37,352 nt of DNA from Gammaproteobacteria bacterium (lineage in GTDB: Bacteria > Pseudomonadota > Gammaproteobacteria > Steroidobacterales > JABDKV01): NCBI GenBank assembly GCA_013002045.1, contig JABDKV010000273.1, positions 1 to 37,352 of the forward strand, written 5' to 3'. Below the pieces are notes generated by a model. It saw only the letters and a program-made list of their open reading frames with translations. It did no database searches and was not told the origin of the DNA. Below are positions 15,137 to 23,159 of this stretch, piece after piece; the first letter of the stretch is position 1; every line of letters starts with the position of its first letter. The position numbers were made by a program, and so were the translations under genes.

Positions 15137-17226
15137 ATTCGTTCCTCGCACCGTATGGTCAATGGTGATGGTCTTGAGCCGGGTTGGACCACCAACTCGT
15201 GTCGCACGTCACGGAAACCATCGCAGCGACCGGTAACGGTATAACGACCCGGCAGCAATTCGATCTGTTGCTGCTCGAAGCGTCCGAGCGGGCCAACGCG
15301 GTAAATCGTCACCTCGGTTTGCCGATCGGACTGCAGCACAACTGTGACGGGTTCATTGGCTCGCGCCAGCATTGCCTGCAGGTCTGCACTGAGTTGTCGT
15401 AGTCGTGGCGCGGGAGTCTGTACATCGCTGATCTGTCGCACCAGTGTGTTTGCCTGGCGACGACTTTCATCGGTGGTGAAATCGCCGTCTTCGAGCAGGT
15501 TCTGTGACCTCACGGTCAGCGATGCCAGCAATCGCGCGCGATCACGACCCTGCTGGGCGAATACCAGTGCCGGGTCGAGCTGTAGTAGCTCGGTATACAG
15601 GGCGATGGCTTCCTCCCATTGCTGTGCCTGTTCAGCCGCGCGGGCGCTCGCACGCAACCGCCGAATACTGGCCTGGTGCGAAGCGACGCGAACCTGGGTG
15701 CGGGCATCGCGCACGGCAGCGGAATCCGGTCGCAGCTCGGCAGCACGGTTAAGAGCCGTTCGCGCCGCGGCGTAGCGACCCTGGTCCAGCGCTGTGAATG
15801 CCGCACTCATCGCTGCGTTGAAATCGCGCTCGGCGACCATGTCTTCAAGGTCGGAGATTTCATTGCTAACAATGGCATCCTCGGGATCGATCAGTAGTAC
15901 TTCCTGCAGTCGCGCTATTGCGCCTTCGTAGTCTCCTGCAGTGCGCAGGCGTGTTGCCGCGGCCCGGATCTCTGCCGTCTGGTTGAGAAACTGCGCCCGC
16001 CGCATCGCCTCTCGCACCGCCTCGTCCTCGGGCTCGATCGCCAGTGCAATACGAAAGTGTTCTGTCGCGCCGTCGCCATCGGCTGCGGCAAATGCCTGGA
16101 AACCGGCGTCACGATGAAATGCGGCTATGCCAGGCGCTTCGTTACGCAACTGCGTCAGTAATTGATCGGCAGCGGTCAGTTCGCGGATTGCGGCAACCAG
16201 TTCGAACTCACCGGCCAGTCGCTCGCCTTCCTGCAACAGGGCCTGGGCGCGTGCTGCGCGTTGCTCGGCCCAGCGACTGACATCCATACTGTTGAGCGCC
16301 AACCAGTTTTCGTAAACAACCCCGCGCAGTCGTTTGACTTCCTGCTGTTGTTGCTGCAGACGCACTGCAGCCGCGCTTTGCCGCTCCACGGCCGAACCAC
16401 CACCGGTGGCGGTGCCCGGGTCGAGCCAGCCCGGTAGCACAAACGCCAGCGCCAGCGTGGCAACGGCAGCCACACCGAGCAATATCCATCTCCACGACAA
16501 TCCTGTCGGTGCCGCATGGTCGTCGCTGGTCGCAACGGCGTCGCGCCCGATCGGCTCGATGCGCTCAAAGTGGTCTGATTGCGTGCCTCGTTCGGTCAAC
16601 ATTCGATCCATTTTCGTTGCCACTTCAGACAACGACAATTGCAAATTGTTACCCAGCAGGTCGCTCACCAGTCGCGCCAGGTCGCGATCGGCGAGTGCCG
16701 CTCCATCGTCACCCGGCACCAGGCCGGTGGCCAACTCATGGACCATTTCGCCCAGGGCGCGCATGTCATCAGCGACAACGGCCTCGCCAGCAGCGGGATC
16801 GAGCAGACGCACCCGACCATCGTCGCCGACGAGAATATTGTGCAGGCTCAGGTCACCGTGGGCGAGACCACGACCATGGGCGTGATGCAGGGCATCGATG
16901 ACCATGCGCAACAACGGCAGCCAGCGCTGACGTGGCGCACCTATATAGTCTCGTAATTCGTGCCCCTCGACTGCTTCCAGTGCGATGAAGGGCCGCGGCT
17001 GATCAGCATGCAGCGCCAGCACCCCGATGTAAGCCGGATGCGCCATGCTACGCAGCCAGTCGGCCTCATGCGCCAGCCTCTCGGGATTGTCGTCGAACTT
17101 CAGCGCGACGAGTCTGTCACCGTCGTGATCCAGCGCCTGCCAGACCTGCGCTCGTCCGCCGCTGCGGATCGGCGCGATCAATTCGAAGCGATTGGCGTGC
17201 CGCTGACCCGACTGCAGCCGGCTCAT
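15133..17226 (-). CDS. Degenerate Ser/Thr kinase with TM helix, TPR region and PEGA-like C-terminus
   Basis: 697 residues. The N-terminal kinase-like domain (about 13-210) keeps the Gly loop 'IRSGGRAQVWQA', Lys43 in 'VALK', a catalytic Asp125 in 'HGDLSLHN' and Asp143. However, HRD is HGD, the catalytic-loop Lys is Ser, DFG reads 'DPA', and the activation segment with APE is almost gone. Activity is therefore doubtful. A TM helix at about 244-265 is followed by a coiled coil ('RLQQQQQEVKRLR') and TPR-like helices (about 340-600). A beta region, 'IELLPGRYTVTGRCDGFRD', resembles a PEGA repeat. The C-terminal two thirds should be periplasmic. It lies 6 nt after the upstream lipoprotein gene. The family suggests a signalling receptor or scaffold; the substrate is unknown. 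Confidence 0.91.
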   Translation of the reverse strand: MSRLQSGQRHANRFELIAPIRSGGRAQVWQALDHDGDRLVALKFDDNPERLAHEADWLRSMAHPAYIGVLALHADQPRPFIALEAVEGHELRDYIGAPRQRWLPLLRMVIDALHHAHGRGLAHGDLSLHNILVGDDGRVRLLDPAAGEAVVADDMRALGEMVHELATGLVPGDDGAALADRDLARLVSDLLGNNLQLSLSEVATKMDRMLTERGTQSDHFERIEPIGRDAVATSDDHAAPTGLSWRWILLGVAAVATLALAFVLPGWLDPGTATGGGSAVERQSAAAVRLQQQQQEVKRLRGVVYENWLALNSMDVSRWAEQRAARAQALLQEGERLAGEFELVAAIRELTAADQLLTQLRNEAPGIAAFHRDAGFQAFAAADGDGATEHFRIALAIEPEDEAVREAMRRAQFLNQTAEIRAAATRLRTAGDYEGAIARLQEVLLIDPEDAIVSNEISDLEDMVAERDFNAAMSAAFTALDQGRYAAARTALNRAAELRPDSAAVRDARTQVRVASHQASIRRLRASARAAEQAQQWEEAIALYTELLQLDPALVFAQQGRDRARLLASLTVRSQNLLEDGDFTTDESRRQANTLVRQISDVQTPAPRLRQLSADLQAMLARANEPVTVVLQSDRQTEVTIYRVGPLGRFEQQQIELLPGRYTVTGRCDGFRDVRHELVVQPGSRPSPLTIRCEERI

Positions 17227-17232
17227 CGATGG

Positions 17233-18441
17233 CTATTCTGGCTCGCCGGGCGTCGCGGCACCGACCACCGGCAAACCGGTCTCGGTCGAATAGATCTCAC
17301 GCAGCAATTCCCGCCACTGTTCGAATTGCTCATCGACCGACCCGGTCAGCGTAATGGTTTTGCCTTCGATTTCGAGTACGGCAGGGCGCACCTCTAGTTC
17401 GAAGGAATCACCGAGCTCGCGCATGGTTTCGGCATGCACCTGGATTTCTGGTCGCATCGGTAACGTGCTGAGCACGGCCGACACACCGGCGAGCGCGCCG
17501 ACACGACCCGAGTAACTGGCCCATGGGTCATCGCTACTGGCGTCAACCGCCAGACCACCGACAATCAGGGCGGCACCGGCAATGGTGCGGTTCTTGATCT
17601 CGCGTTCCAGCCGACGCAGCTCGACGACTTCTTCGTAATTAAAGCGCCGCCAGTCGTCATAGGCCGGTCCCACCTGCCTGGCAAACACGCTGTAGTGCTG
17701 GTCGAGCGTATCGATGAACAGCAGGTCTCGCTCACGAATCTTGCGTACCCGCCCGAGCATGGGATCGTCACGCGCGGGCAGCCGGCGTACGACGGTACGC
17801 CCGTCGTTGTCAGCGACGTACCCGGCAAATGATGTCGGTGCAATCTCCGCGGCAAAACGCAGCTCGGTGATCTCGCGCAGACGTGCGATCTGCTCGTTAT
17901 CAAGCGTGTTACGGAAAGCAAGCAGGTCATTGGCCACTTCGTTGTACAGGTCCTGGAACGGATCCTGATCGGACGCTGCCATATCGTCACGATAATTCAG
18001 TCGCCCCGCAAGGTCGCTGTACTCGTGCGCATCGATCCAGACACGACCCGTCGCATCGATCGCGCTGATCTCGAGCACCAGGCGCTCTCCATCCGACTGG
18101 ATAATACGAGCCGTTATCGTCAGGTCGACCGTTTCGCTGCCGCGTGGCAGCACCCTGACGGCACCCCAATGGCCGGTTTCCTGCAGCGTGTCACGCAGCA
18201 CATAGGGCATGTACCGCGCTTCGGCATCGCGAACGCCGGCGACCAGGCGCATCTCGTTCTGCTCGCGTATATCGTCCGGCACATTGGCATCGAATACGCG
18301 CACGCCGACATCGAGTAACAGTTCTTCGGGCACACTCTCAACCGCCGACAGGGCCGGGGTTGCGTTAATGGTTATAACTTCCTCATGTACGCATCCGGCC
18401 AGCACCAGTATGCCGGTTGCTATCAGAACTGCTCTCATCAT
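17233..18441 (-). CDS. Outer-membrane-type lipoprotein of unknown function (402 aa)
   Basis: Predicted lipoprotein: 'MMRAVLIATGILVLAGC' gives a lipobox with Cys17. The mature protein begins with a beta-rich region ('LLLDVGVRVFDANVP', 'VDLTITARIIQSDGERLVLEISAIDATG') that resembles lipoproteins which assemble a reporter-like 'RDTLQ...WGAVRVLP' domain, but I cannot name a family. A later segment with 'RRLEREIKNRTIAGAALIVGGLAV' could be a helical hairpin. There is no Asp+2 inner-membrane retention signal after Cys (it is Val-His), so outer-membrane sorting is likely. The first ATG overlaps the preceding stop (ATGATG), showing coupling inside the operon. Conserved position between a surface lipoprotein and the membrane kinase suggests a role in the same envelope complex. 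Confidence 0.85.
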   Translation of the reverse strand: MMRAVLIATGILVLAGCVHEEVITINATPALSAVESVPEELLLDVGVRVFDANVPDDIREQNEMRLVAGVRDAEARYMPYVLRDTLQETGHWGAVRVLPRGSETVDLTITARIIQSDGERLVLEISAIDATGRVWIDAHEYSDLAGRLNYRDDMAASDQDPFQDLYNEVANDLLAFRNTLDNEQIARLREITELRFAAEIAPTSFAGYVADNDGRTVVRRLPARDDPMLGRVRKIRERDLLFIDTLDQHYSVFARQVGPAYDDWRRFNYEEVVELRRLEREIKNRTIAGAALIVGGLAVDASSDDPWASYSGRVGALAGVSAVLSTLPMRPEIQVHAETMRELGDSFELEVRPAVLEIEGKTITLTGSVDEQFEQWRELLREIYSTETGLPVVGAATPGEPE

Positions 18442-20231
18442 TGACTCGTAGTGGCCTCGCCTTGTTCGAGGCTTTCTTTATAGGCGTAGTATTCCTGCCA
18501 CAAGCGCTCACGTAACTCCGGGTCGGTCTCGGCAACGGCCGCTTCGCGCAGCTGCCGCGCAACAATATCGTCGTCCTGCGCCGGTCCGCGCTCCTCGAGT
18601 GCGAACTGCTCGTTCTTTGTCCCGTCGGCAGTCGGGTCTTTGCGGCCATCGGCGTTGCGCTCACGATCGGCCCAGCGACCGGCACGGCGATTTTGTGGAT
18701 TATCGCCGGAACCACGTGCGCCGTCGCGGCTGTTAGCCATCGCGGCATTGCTGTCGCTTTCGATACCGGATGTCGCGGTGTCACCCATGACGGCTCCACC
18801 GACATCGTCACCGGCATCGCTCATACCAGGCGCAGCCGAGCTACCTGATTCATTCATCTTGCCATCGAAAACTGCCAGCGACTTGTCCAGCTGCTGGTCG
18901 AGCACCGCGACGCGCTCGTCAGCCGACATCTCGCCCTGGTCCGGCTCCGCTGCTTCGGTCTTGCCGACCATCGCTATCAGCGACCCTGCCGCATTTAACA
19001 GGTCAGCGGTGGCCTCAAGAGTCTCACCGGCATTTTTCATGTCCTGCAGCAACACGCCAACAACCATCGATACGCCACGAGCGAACTCTTCCATTGCGCG
19101 TTGGATCTCGGCCGGGTCAGTAATCGGTTCGGCATTCGGATCGGCACCGGCGGCTGCCGCCATAACGGCAATCGCAGAAGCCACGACCGCCTCGGCGGCC
19201 GCCTCCAGCGCCGCCCGTGCAGCAGCCATTTGTACCGCTTCAGCATCGGCATCGCCATCACCGGCACCAGCTGCGGCGATCAGTGCCCGCCGGGCACGAT
19301 TCAGTGCCGCGTTGGCAGTTGCCAGGGCATCGTCGGCGATCTGTAACGAACCGGCTGTAATCTGTTGTCTGTTTGGTTGACCGCGCTGCCCTTCGCTTTC
19401 ATTGATGACGGCGAACGGATCGAAATTTTCGGGTCCGTCGTTGTTGCTGCTGGTTCCCTGGTCCCCCACCTCGTCACCACCGCTGGCTTCATCGGTTCCC
19501 TCCCCGGGAGCGGCGCTGTCATTGCCGTCGCTGGTGGCGCTCGATGGCTGGCCACCCTGACCGCCGTCGGCATTGCTGGAGGTGTCATTGGTAGACCCGG
19601 GAGTCACCCACGGATCGAAAGAATCGCGATCACCCGAGCCTTGCGCATCAGTCATGACGACCTCGCGTGCACGCTCGATAGTCGATTCGGCTTCGGCAAC
19701 TGCCTCGGCCGCGGCATCGACGGCGGCATTGGCAGCTTCGAGTGCTGCAGCAGCGCCAACATCTTCGGTGGTCGCAGAGTCGCCTGCAGGCCGGCCATCA
19801 TCGGCAGTTGGCGCGTCCGGGTTATTCGTCCCTGCGCCTGGCCGCTGGGCTGAGGCGACGCGAACATCGGCATCGCCGTCCTCGCCGCCGCGCTGCCCTT
19901 CAAGACGTCCGCTCTCGCCGCTGCTACCGGTGACAGCACCGTTGCGACTGGTGCGCGTCGGAACTTGTCCGGTTTGCGGTGCGGTTGCAGTGGAATTTGG
20001 GCTACTTTGCCCGCGCGACGAAGACTGCCCGCGAGTCCCGGGATCGGGCATTTGGCTCGTGGGGCTGCTCGATGGTACCGGCGTACCCGAGGACGTACTG
20101 CCACCGCCGGCGGGTCCGCCACCATCACCTTCGGACTCCTGTCGTTGCGGTGTACTGCTGAAACAGGCAGACACGACAAATGGCACGACTATCGCCGCTA
20201 CGAAGATTCTCAACCGGTTGGAAACTTTCAT
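18438..20231 (-). CDS. Large low-complexity Ala/Gly/Ser/Asp-rich lipoprotein, first gene of the operon
   Basis: About 597 residues from the ATG at 20231. The signal peptide ends in 'VVSAC' (Cys23). The mature part alternates disordered Gly/Ser/Pro/Asp stretches (30-155, 195-290, 430-560) with two Ala-rich predicted helices (about 158-192 and 295-362) and a more normal helical part (about 370-425). Two short motifs, 'SFDPWV' (204-209) and 'NFDPFAV' (269-275), repeat and could be docking sites. The C-terminus is charged and helical. No domain is recognised. An in-frame TTG at 20243 would add four residues; I prefer the ATG, which has GGTGG upstream. As leader gene of the nine-gene unit it is probably the outer-membrane or surface part of the complex. 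Confidence 0.84.
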   Translation of the reverse strand: MKVSNRLRIFVAAIVVPFVVSACFSSTPQRQESEGDGGGPAGGGSTSSGTPVPSSSPTSQMPDPGTRGQSSSRGQSSPNSTATAPQTGQVPTRTSRNGAVTGSSGESGRLEGQRGGEDGDADVRVASAQRPGAGTNNPDAPTADDGRPAGDSATTEDVGAAAALEAANAAVDAAAEAVAEAESTIERAREVVMTDAQGSGDRDSFDPWVTPGSTNDTSSNADGGQGGQPSSATSDGNDSAAPGEGTDEASGGDEVGDQGTSSNNDGPENFDPFAVINESEGQRGQPNRQQITAGSLQIADDALATANAALNRARRALIAAAGAGDGDADAEAVQMAAARAALEAAAEAVVASAIAVMAAAAGADPNAEPITDPAEIQRAMEEFARGVSMVVGVLLQDMKNAGETLEATADLLNAAGSLIAMVGKTEAAEPDQGEMSADERVAVLDQQLDKSLAVFDGKMNESGSSAAPGMSDAGDDVGGAVMGDTATSGIESDSNAAMANSRDGARGSGDNPQNRRAGRWADRERNADGRKDPTADGTKNEQFALEERGPAQDDDIVARQLREAAVAETDPELRERLWQEYYAYKESLEQGEATTSQ

Positions 20232-20551
20232 CGGGCCACCCAATGCCAGATGTGAGATGTGTTGTTGCCCGCAATCGCCTCGCTGGCAACACCCTTTGCG
20301 TTAGACGACCCGTCGGCGGAAGGGTTCAGCTTGTATTGCGCGAAACAACAGCTTACACCATCCCGTGCAACTGCGGCCGCAGCGGTCAGCTGGCGCCAGT
20401 GTGCACGTCCTGCGGTAGTCTAATACACTGATAAGCAGACCAAAATGCCCTGGCGCGGGAACTAAGCCAGGTGCACTCAATCTGATACTGGGGGTGCGGG
20501 GCGCTGGCTTATCTGGCGTCAGCGGCCTGCTGTAGCGCAAAGTGAGCCAAC
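20232..20551. promoter_or_regulatory. Divergent intergenic region with inverted repeats
   Basis: This 320-nt stretch separates the nine-gene minus-strand operon from the plus-strand lipoprotein genes and must hold promoters for both. I find no convincing -35/-10 pair. It does hold a 7-bp inverted repeat TGTTGCC/GGCAACA (20263-20269 and 20285-20291), which would fall in the operon's leader, a CTGGCGCCAG palindrome (20390-20399), and a CCTGGC/GCCAGG stem (20449-20454 and 20466-20471). A plus-strand frame ending at 20431 has a CNCG...CTSCG pattern and is discussed under findings. Confidence 0.45.
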
Positions 20552-21187
20552 ATGAATAAATTCCGGGTTACCCCATTCCTGACAATATTGCTGTGCGCCT
20601 GCAGTACCACGGTGCCGCCGACAGATACCGAGTTTCCGACACCGCTGGTCGAGGACTTGCCGGCTGCGGTCGGTATTTACTACGACGACGAGTTACGCAA
20701 TTTTACCTATAACGAAACCGTCTCCGACGGTACCAGCTGGACCATCGAGCTGGGACAGTCGAACCTGCGCCTGTTCGACCGTCTGCTGGGCGCCATGTTC
20801 GATCGCACGGTGCAGTTGCGCAGCATTGACGATGTACGCAACGACCCGACGCTGGACGGCGTCATCCGCCCGGTTCTCGAAGAGTACGCATTCCTGACGC
20901 CAAACGAACTGGGGTCGCGCTTCTATGCTGTGTCCATACGCTACCGGATATACCTGTACGATAACCAGGGCAACGAGATCGCAGACTGGCCGATCAATGC
21001 CTACGGGCAGAGTCGCGCTGCTGTCCTGAACGCCGGTCGCATGCGAGTCGGGCCGTTGCAGGACGCCACCAATCTGGCGATGCGTGACGCCGCAGCGGGT
21101 GCGATAATCCTGCTGCGCGAACAACCGGAGATCATGGCGCTGACGACGGAGGGTACGGCTGACGATGCAGCGATGTTCAGTGAATAG
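20552..21187 (+). CDS. Lipoprotein of unknown function (211 aa)
   Basis: Predicted lipoprotein with 'MNKFRVTPFLTILLCAC' ending in a short lipobox (Cys17). The mature part is a mixed alpha/beta domain: 'AAVGIYYDDELRNFTYNE', 'WTIELGQSNLRLFDRLLGAMFDRTVQL' and 'FYAVSIRYRIYLYDNQGNEIADWPINAYGQS'. This order, a strand, a helix and an amphipathic sheet describing an input and output value, is reminiscent of small LptE-like or assembly lipoproteins, but the similarity is too loose to assign. It is the first of two overlapping plus-strand lipoprotein genes divergent from the large operon. The ribosome site is weak. Function unknown. Confidence 0.82.
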   Translation: MNKFRVTPFLTILLCACSTTVPPTDTEFPTPLVEDLPAAVGIYYDDELRNFTYNETVSDGTSWTIELGQSNLRLFDRLLGAMFDRTVQLRSIDDVRNDPTLDGVIRPVLEEYAFLTPNELGSRFYAVSIRYRIYLYDNQGNEIADWPINAYGQSRAAVLNAGRMRVGPLQDATNLAMRDAAAGAIILLREQPEIMALTTEGTADDAAMFSE

Positions 21188-21845
21188 AATTATTAGCTTT
21201 GTCACGCTCTTTGCCATGGTCGGGTCCAGCGGATGCGTTACCTCGCGCATTGAACAGGCACGTCATACCAGCACTGGGCTGCAGGACGGCGACGGTGTCG
21301 TCATCCTTGCGCAACGCCAGAATGTCGACTACCAGACAGAAGACGGGTTCGTCAGTTGTCTCAGTAATGAGCTCGAAAACAAATCGCTCGGTATTACAAT
21401 GCATCCCGAGCAGGAGTTCATGGACATGCTGTTTCCGTGGTTCGAGCCTGCCCATGCACCAACTCATGCAGAGGGCCTGCGTGAGTTACTGGCCCGCCCA
21501 GGTGTGGCCGAGCGTATAGCCGAGACCGGTGTGCGTTATCTCGTCTGGATTGACGGCAATACCGAGATCGTTGACGGCGGCGGCAACCTGTCGTGTACAG
21601 TTGGCGCAGGTGGTGCCGGTTGCTTCGGCTTTCAGTGGTGGGAAAACGATTCGACCTACGAAGCAGCGATCTGGGACCTGGATACCCTCGAGCATGCAGG
21701 CACGATATCGACAGAGTCGGTAGGCACGTCCTACCTGCCCGCTATAGTCATTCCCATTCCGATCATCGCACGCACCAAGTCAGCCGCCTGTAATGGTCTG
21801 GCGCGTCAGCTAAGGGAATTCCTGGTCGCTACTCCCATCGATTGA
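21165..21845 (+). CDS. Lipoprotein of unknown function (226 aa)
   Basis: Predicted lipoprotein with hydrophobic segment 'IISFVTLFAMVGSSGC' and lipobox Cys at about 24. The mature domain has 'GDGVVILAQRQ', 'FVSCLSNEL', 'GVRYLVWIDGNTEIVDGGGN' and a Gly/Cys-rich 'CTVGAGGAGCFGF' followed by 'YEAAIWDLDT'. This pattern of a predicted nucleotide-free Rossmann-like half is shared with several unclassified bacterial lipoproteins. I use ATG 21165 because GGAGGG lies 11 nt upstream; a GTG at 21180 is an alternative. It overlaps the preceding gene by 23 nt and converges on the TPR gene, with which its 3' end overlaps by 36 nt. Function unknown. Confidence 0.8.
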   Translation: MQRCSVNRIISFVTLFAMVGSSGCVTSRIEQARHTSTGLQDGDGVVILAQRQNVDYQTEDGFVSCLSNELENKSLGITMHPEQEFMDMLFPWFEPAHAPTHAEGLRELLARPGVAERIAETGVRYLVWIDGNTEIVDGGGNLSCTVGAGGAGCFGFQWWENDSTYEAAIWDLDTLEHAGTISTESVGTSYLPAIVIPIPIIARTKSAACNGLARQLREFLVATPID

Positions 21846-23159
21846 CTCTGACCACAATTCCGGGTCGGTACCTTCTCCCCGAAGCACGTAGGTATAGCGG
21901 AAAGTCACCCCTTCGGTCGCTACCGCAGTACCGTTTTCGAAGCGGGGTCTGAATTTGGCTTTATGCAACGCGGTCCTGAAGTCGCGTTTCATCTGCCAGT
22001 GAGCGGTGCCACCGACGATCTGTACGTCACGCGCAATGCCTGCTGGCGTCACAGTGAAACTCACATCGATATGCACTTCGGGTGCGCCACGCAACATGTT
22101 TTCGTCGGTCAACGGTGGGTGAAAACGCAGGCGGAACGGTCGGCCGAGCAACGCCTCGGCCTTTTCCGGGTTTGCACCCTCATCGGTTATCAGGTTCCAG
22201 GCGCGAGTGTAAACCTCCATCGCCTTGTCGCGGCGACGCGCGAGCATGAACCAGTCACCCAGTTCAACCAGCGAACCGGCGTGCTCCACCACATCGGCGT
22301 TGGGATTACTGGCATAGATACCGATCGCTCGTTGCAGCGTGGCCTGGCCTTCCTTGAGCGGCTCGTCCTGCACCAGGTAGGTTCGGGCCAAACGACGTAA
22401 CGGGTCGGTAATTCGCAAATCATCGGGGCCGTAGGCATTCTCGATCAGTTCTACAGCGCGACGGTAGTTGCGACGCGCTACCGGATGCAACCCAATTCGT
22501 TCATACCAGGCTCCCAACTTGTTGAGCGCCGGCACCAGCTCGGGCGAGTCCGGACCGTACTGCCGCTCATTCACCCGGAAAGCAAAACGGTTCTCGCGGT
22601 TGGCCTCACCGAGCTGGCCCATCTGGAAATAGCTTTCGGCCAGCTGGTCGGCAATATCGAGTTGCTCGAGGTTCAGAATGCCAAGCTTGCGATGGGTGAT
22701 ATGTCGCGCACGCCGCAATGCTTCTACGGCACTTGCCGATTTACCAATCCGGTTATAGACACTGGCGAGATCGCTTAACGGCTGCACCAGCGCATAGGAG
22801 AAAATATCGTCACGTGCTGCGGTGATGGCTATCGCCCGCTCGAGCGATTGCGCAGCCGCTGGCAGTTTTTTGGCGGCAAATTGCAGATCAGCCAGTTGCA
22901 GCAGCGGGTCGACCAGCTCGCGGGCATCGTTGCCGTGCGCTGTTCCCAGCAGACTGACCATTTGCCGCTGTGCCTGCAGCGCTGCCTCGAGATCGTTGCG
23001 TTGCGACGCCAATTCGAACGCCGCACGTGCCGCAGCAATATCCCGATCGATCTGACTCACGGCCTCGCCCGGCTCCACTTCTGCCGCCAATTCCTCGGCA
23101 GCGAGGGCAACCGGCGGCGTCAACAGAAGCAAAGTCGTTGCGAGCAGCCAACGTCTCAT
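21810..23159 (-). CDS. Periplasmic TPR protein with TonB-C-like domain
   Basis: 449 residues. The signal peptide 'MRRWLLATTLLLLTPPVALA' is followed by TPR-type helix pairs through about residue 330. Typical pieces are 'PLLQLADLQFAAKKLPAAAQSLERAIAI', 'LADQLAESYFQMGQLGEANRENR' and 'ALNKLGAWYERIGLHPVARRNYRRAVEL'. The end (about 350-435) looks like a TonB C-terminal fold: 'VHIDVSFTVTPAGIARDVQIVGGT', 'FRTALHKAKFRPRFENGTAVATEGVTFRYTY'. This layout, TPR plus TonB-C, occurs in periplasmic proteins not tied to TonB transport. Its ATG overlaps the stop of the M48 protease gene (ATGA), so the two are co-translated and may act together in envelope quality control. Confidence 0.88.
   Translation of the reverse strand: MRRWLLATTLLLLTPPVALAAEELAAEVEPGEAVSQIDRDIAAARAAFELASQRNDLEAALQAQRQMVSLLGTAHGNDARELVDPLLQLADLQFAAKKLPAAAQSLERAIAITAARDDIFSYALVQPLSDLASVYNRIGKSASAVEALRRARHITHRKLGILNLEQLDIADQLAESYFQMGQLGEANRENRFAFRVNERQYGPDSPELVPALNKLGAWYERIGLHPVARRNYRRAVELIENAYGPDDLRITDPLRRLARTYLVQDEPLKEGQATLQRAIGIYASNPNADVVEHAGSLVELGDWFMLARRRDKAMEVYTRAWNLITDEGANPEKAEALLGRPFRLRFHPPLTDENMLRGAPEVHIDVSFTVTPAGIARDVQIVGGTAHWQMKRDFRTALHKAKFRPRFENGTAVATEGVTFRYTYVLRGEGTDPELWSESIDGSSDQEFP

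Noticed and set aside
3589-20231. Type VI secretion regulatory locus (kinase, phosphatase, FHA)
   Set aside because: No Tss structural gene is present, and the kinases, FHA proteins and VWA proteins have architectures unlike PpkA, PppA and Fha loci apart from the shared domain types.
18438-20231. Low-complexity region as a sign of a pseudogene or frameshift
   Set aside because: The frame is unbroken, has a lipobox and ribosome site, and couples to the next gene by ATGA, so it is an intact gene for a disordered protein.
20301-20540. Minus-strand open frame in the divergent intergenic region
   Set aside because: It has no ribosome site and no domain, and its composition looks like that of non-coding GC-rich DNA.
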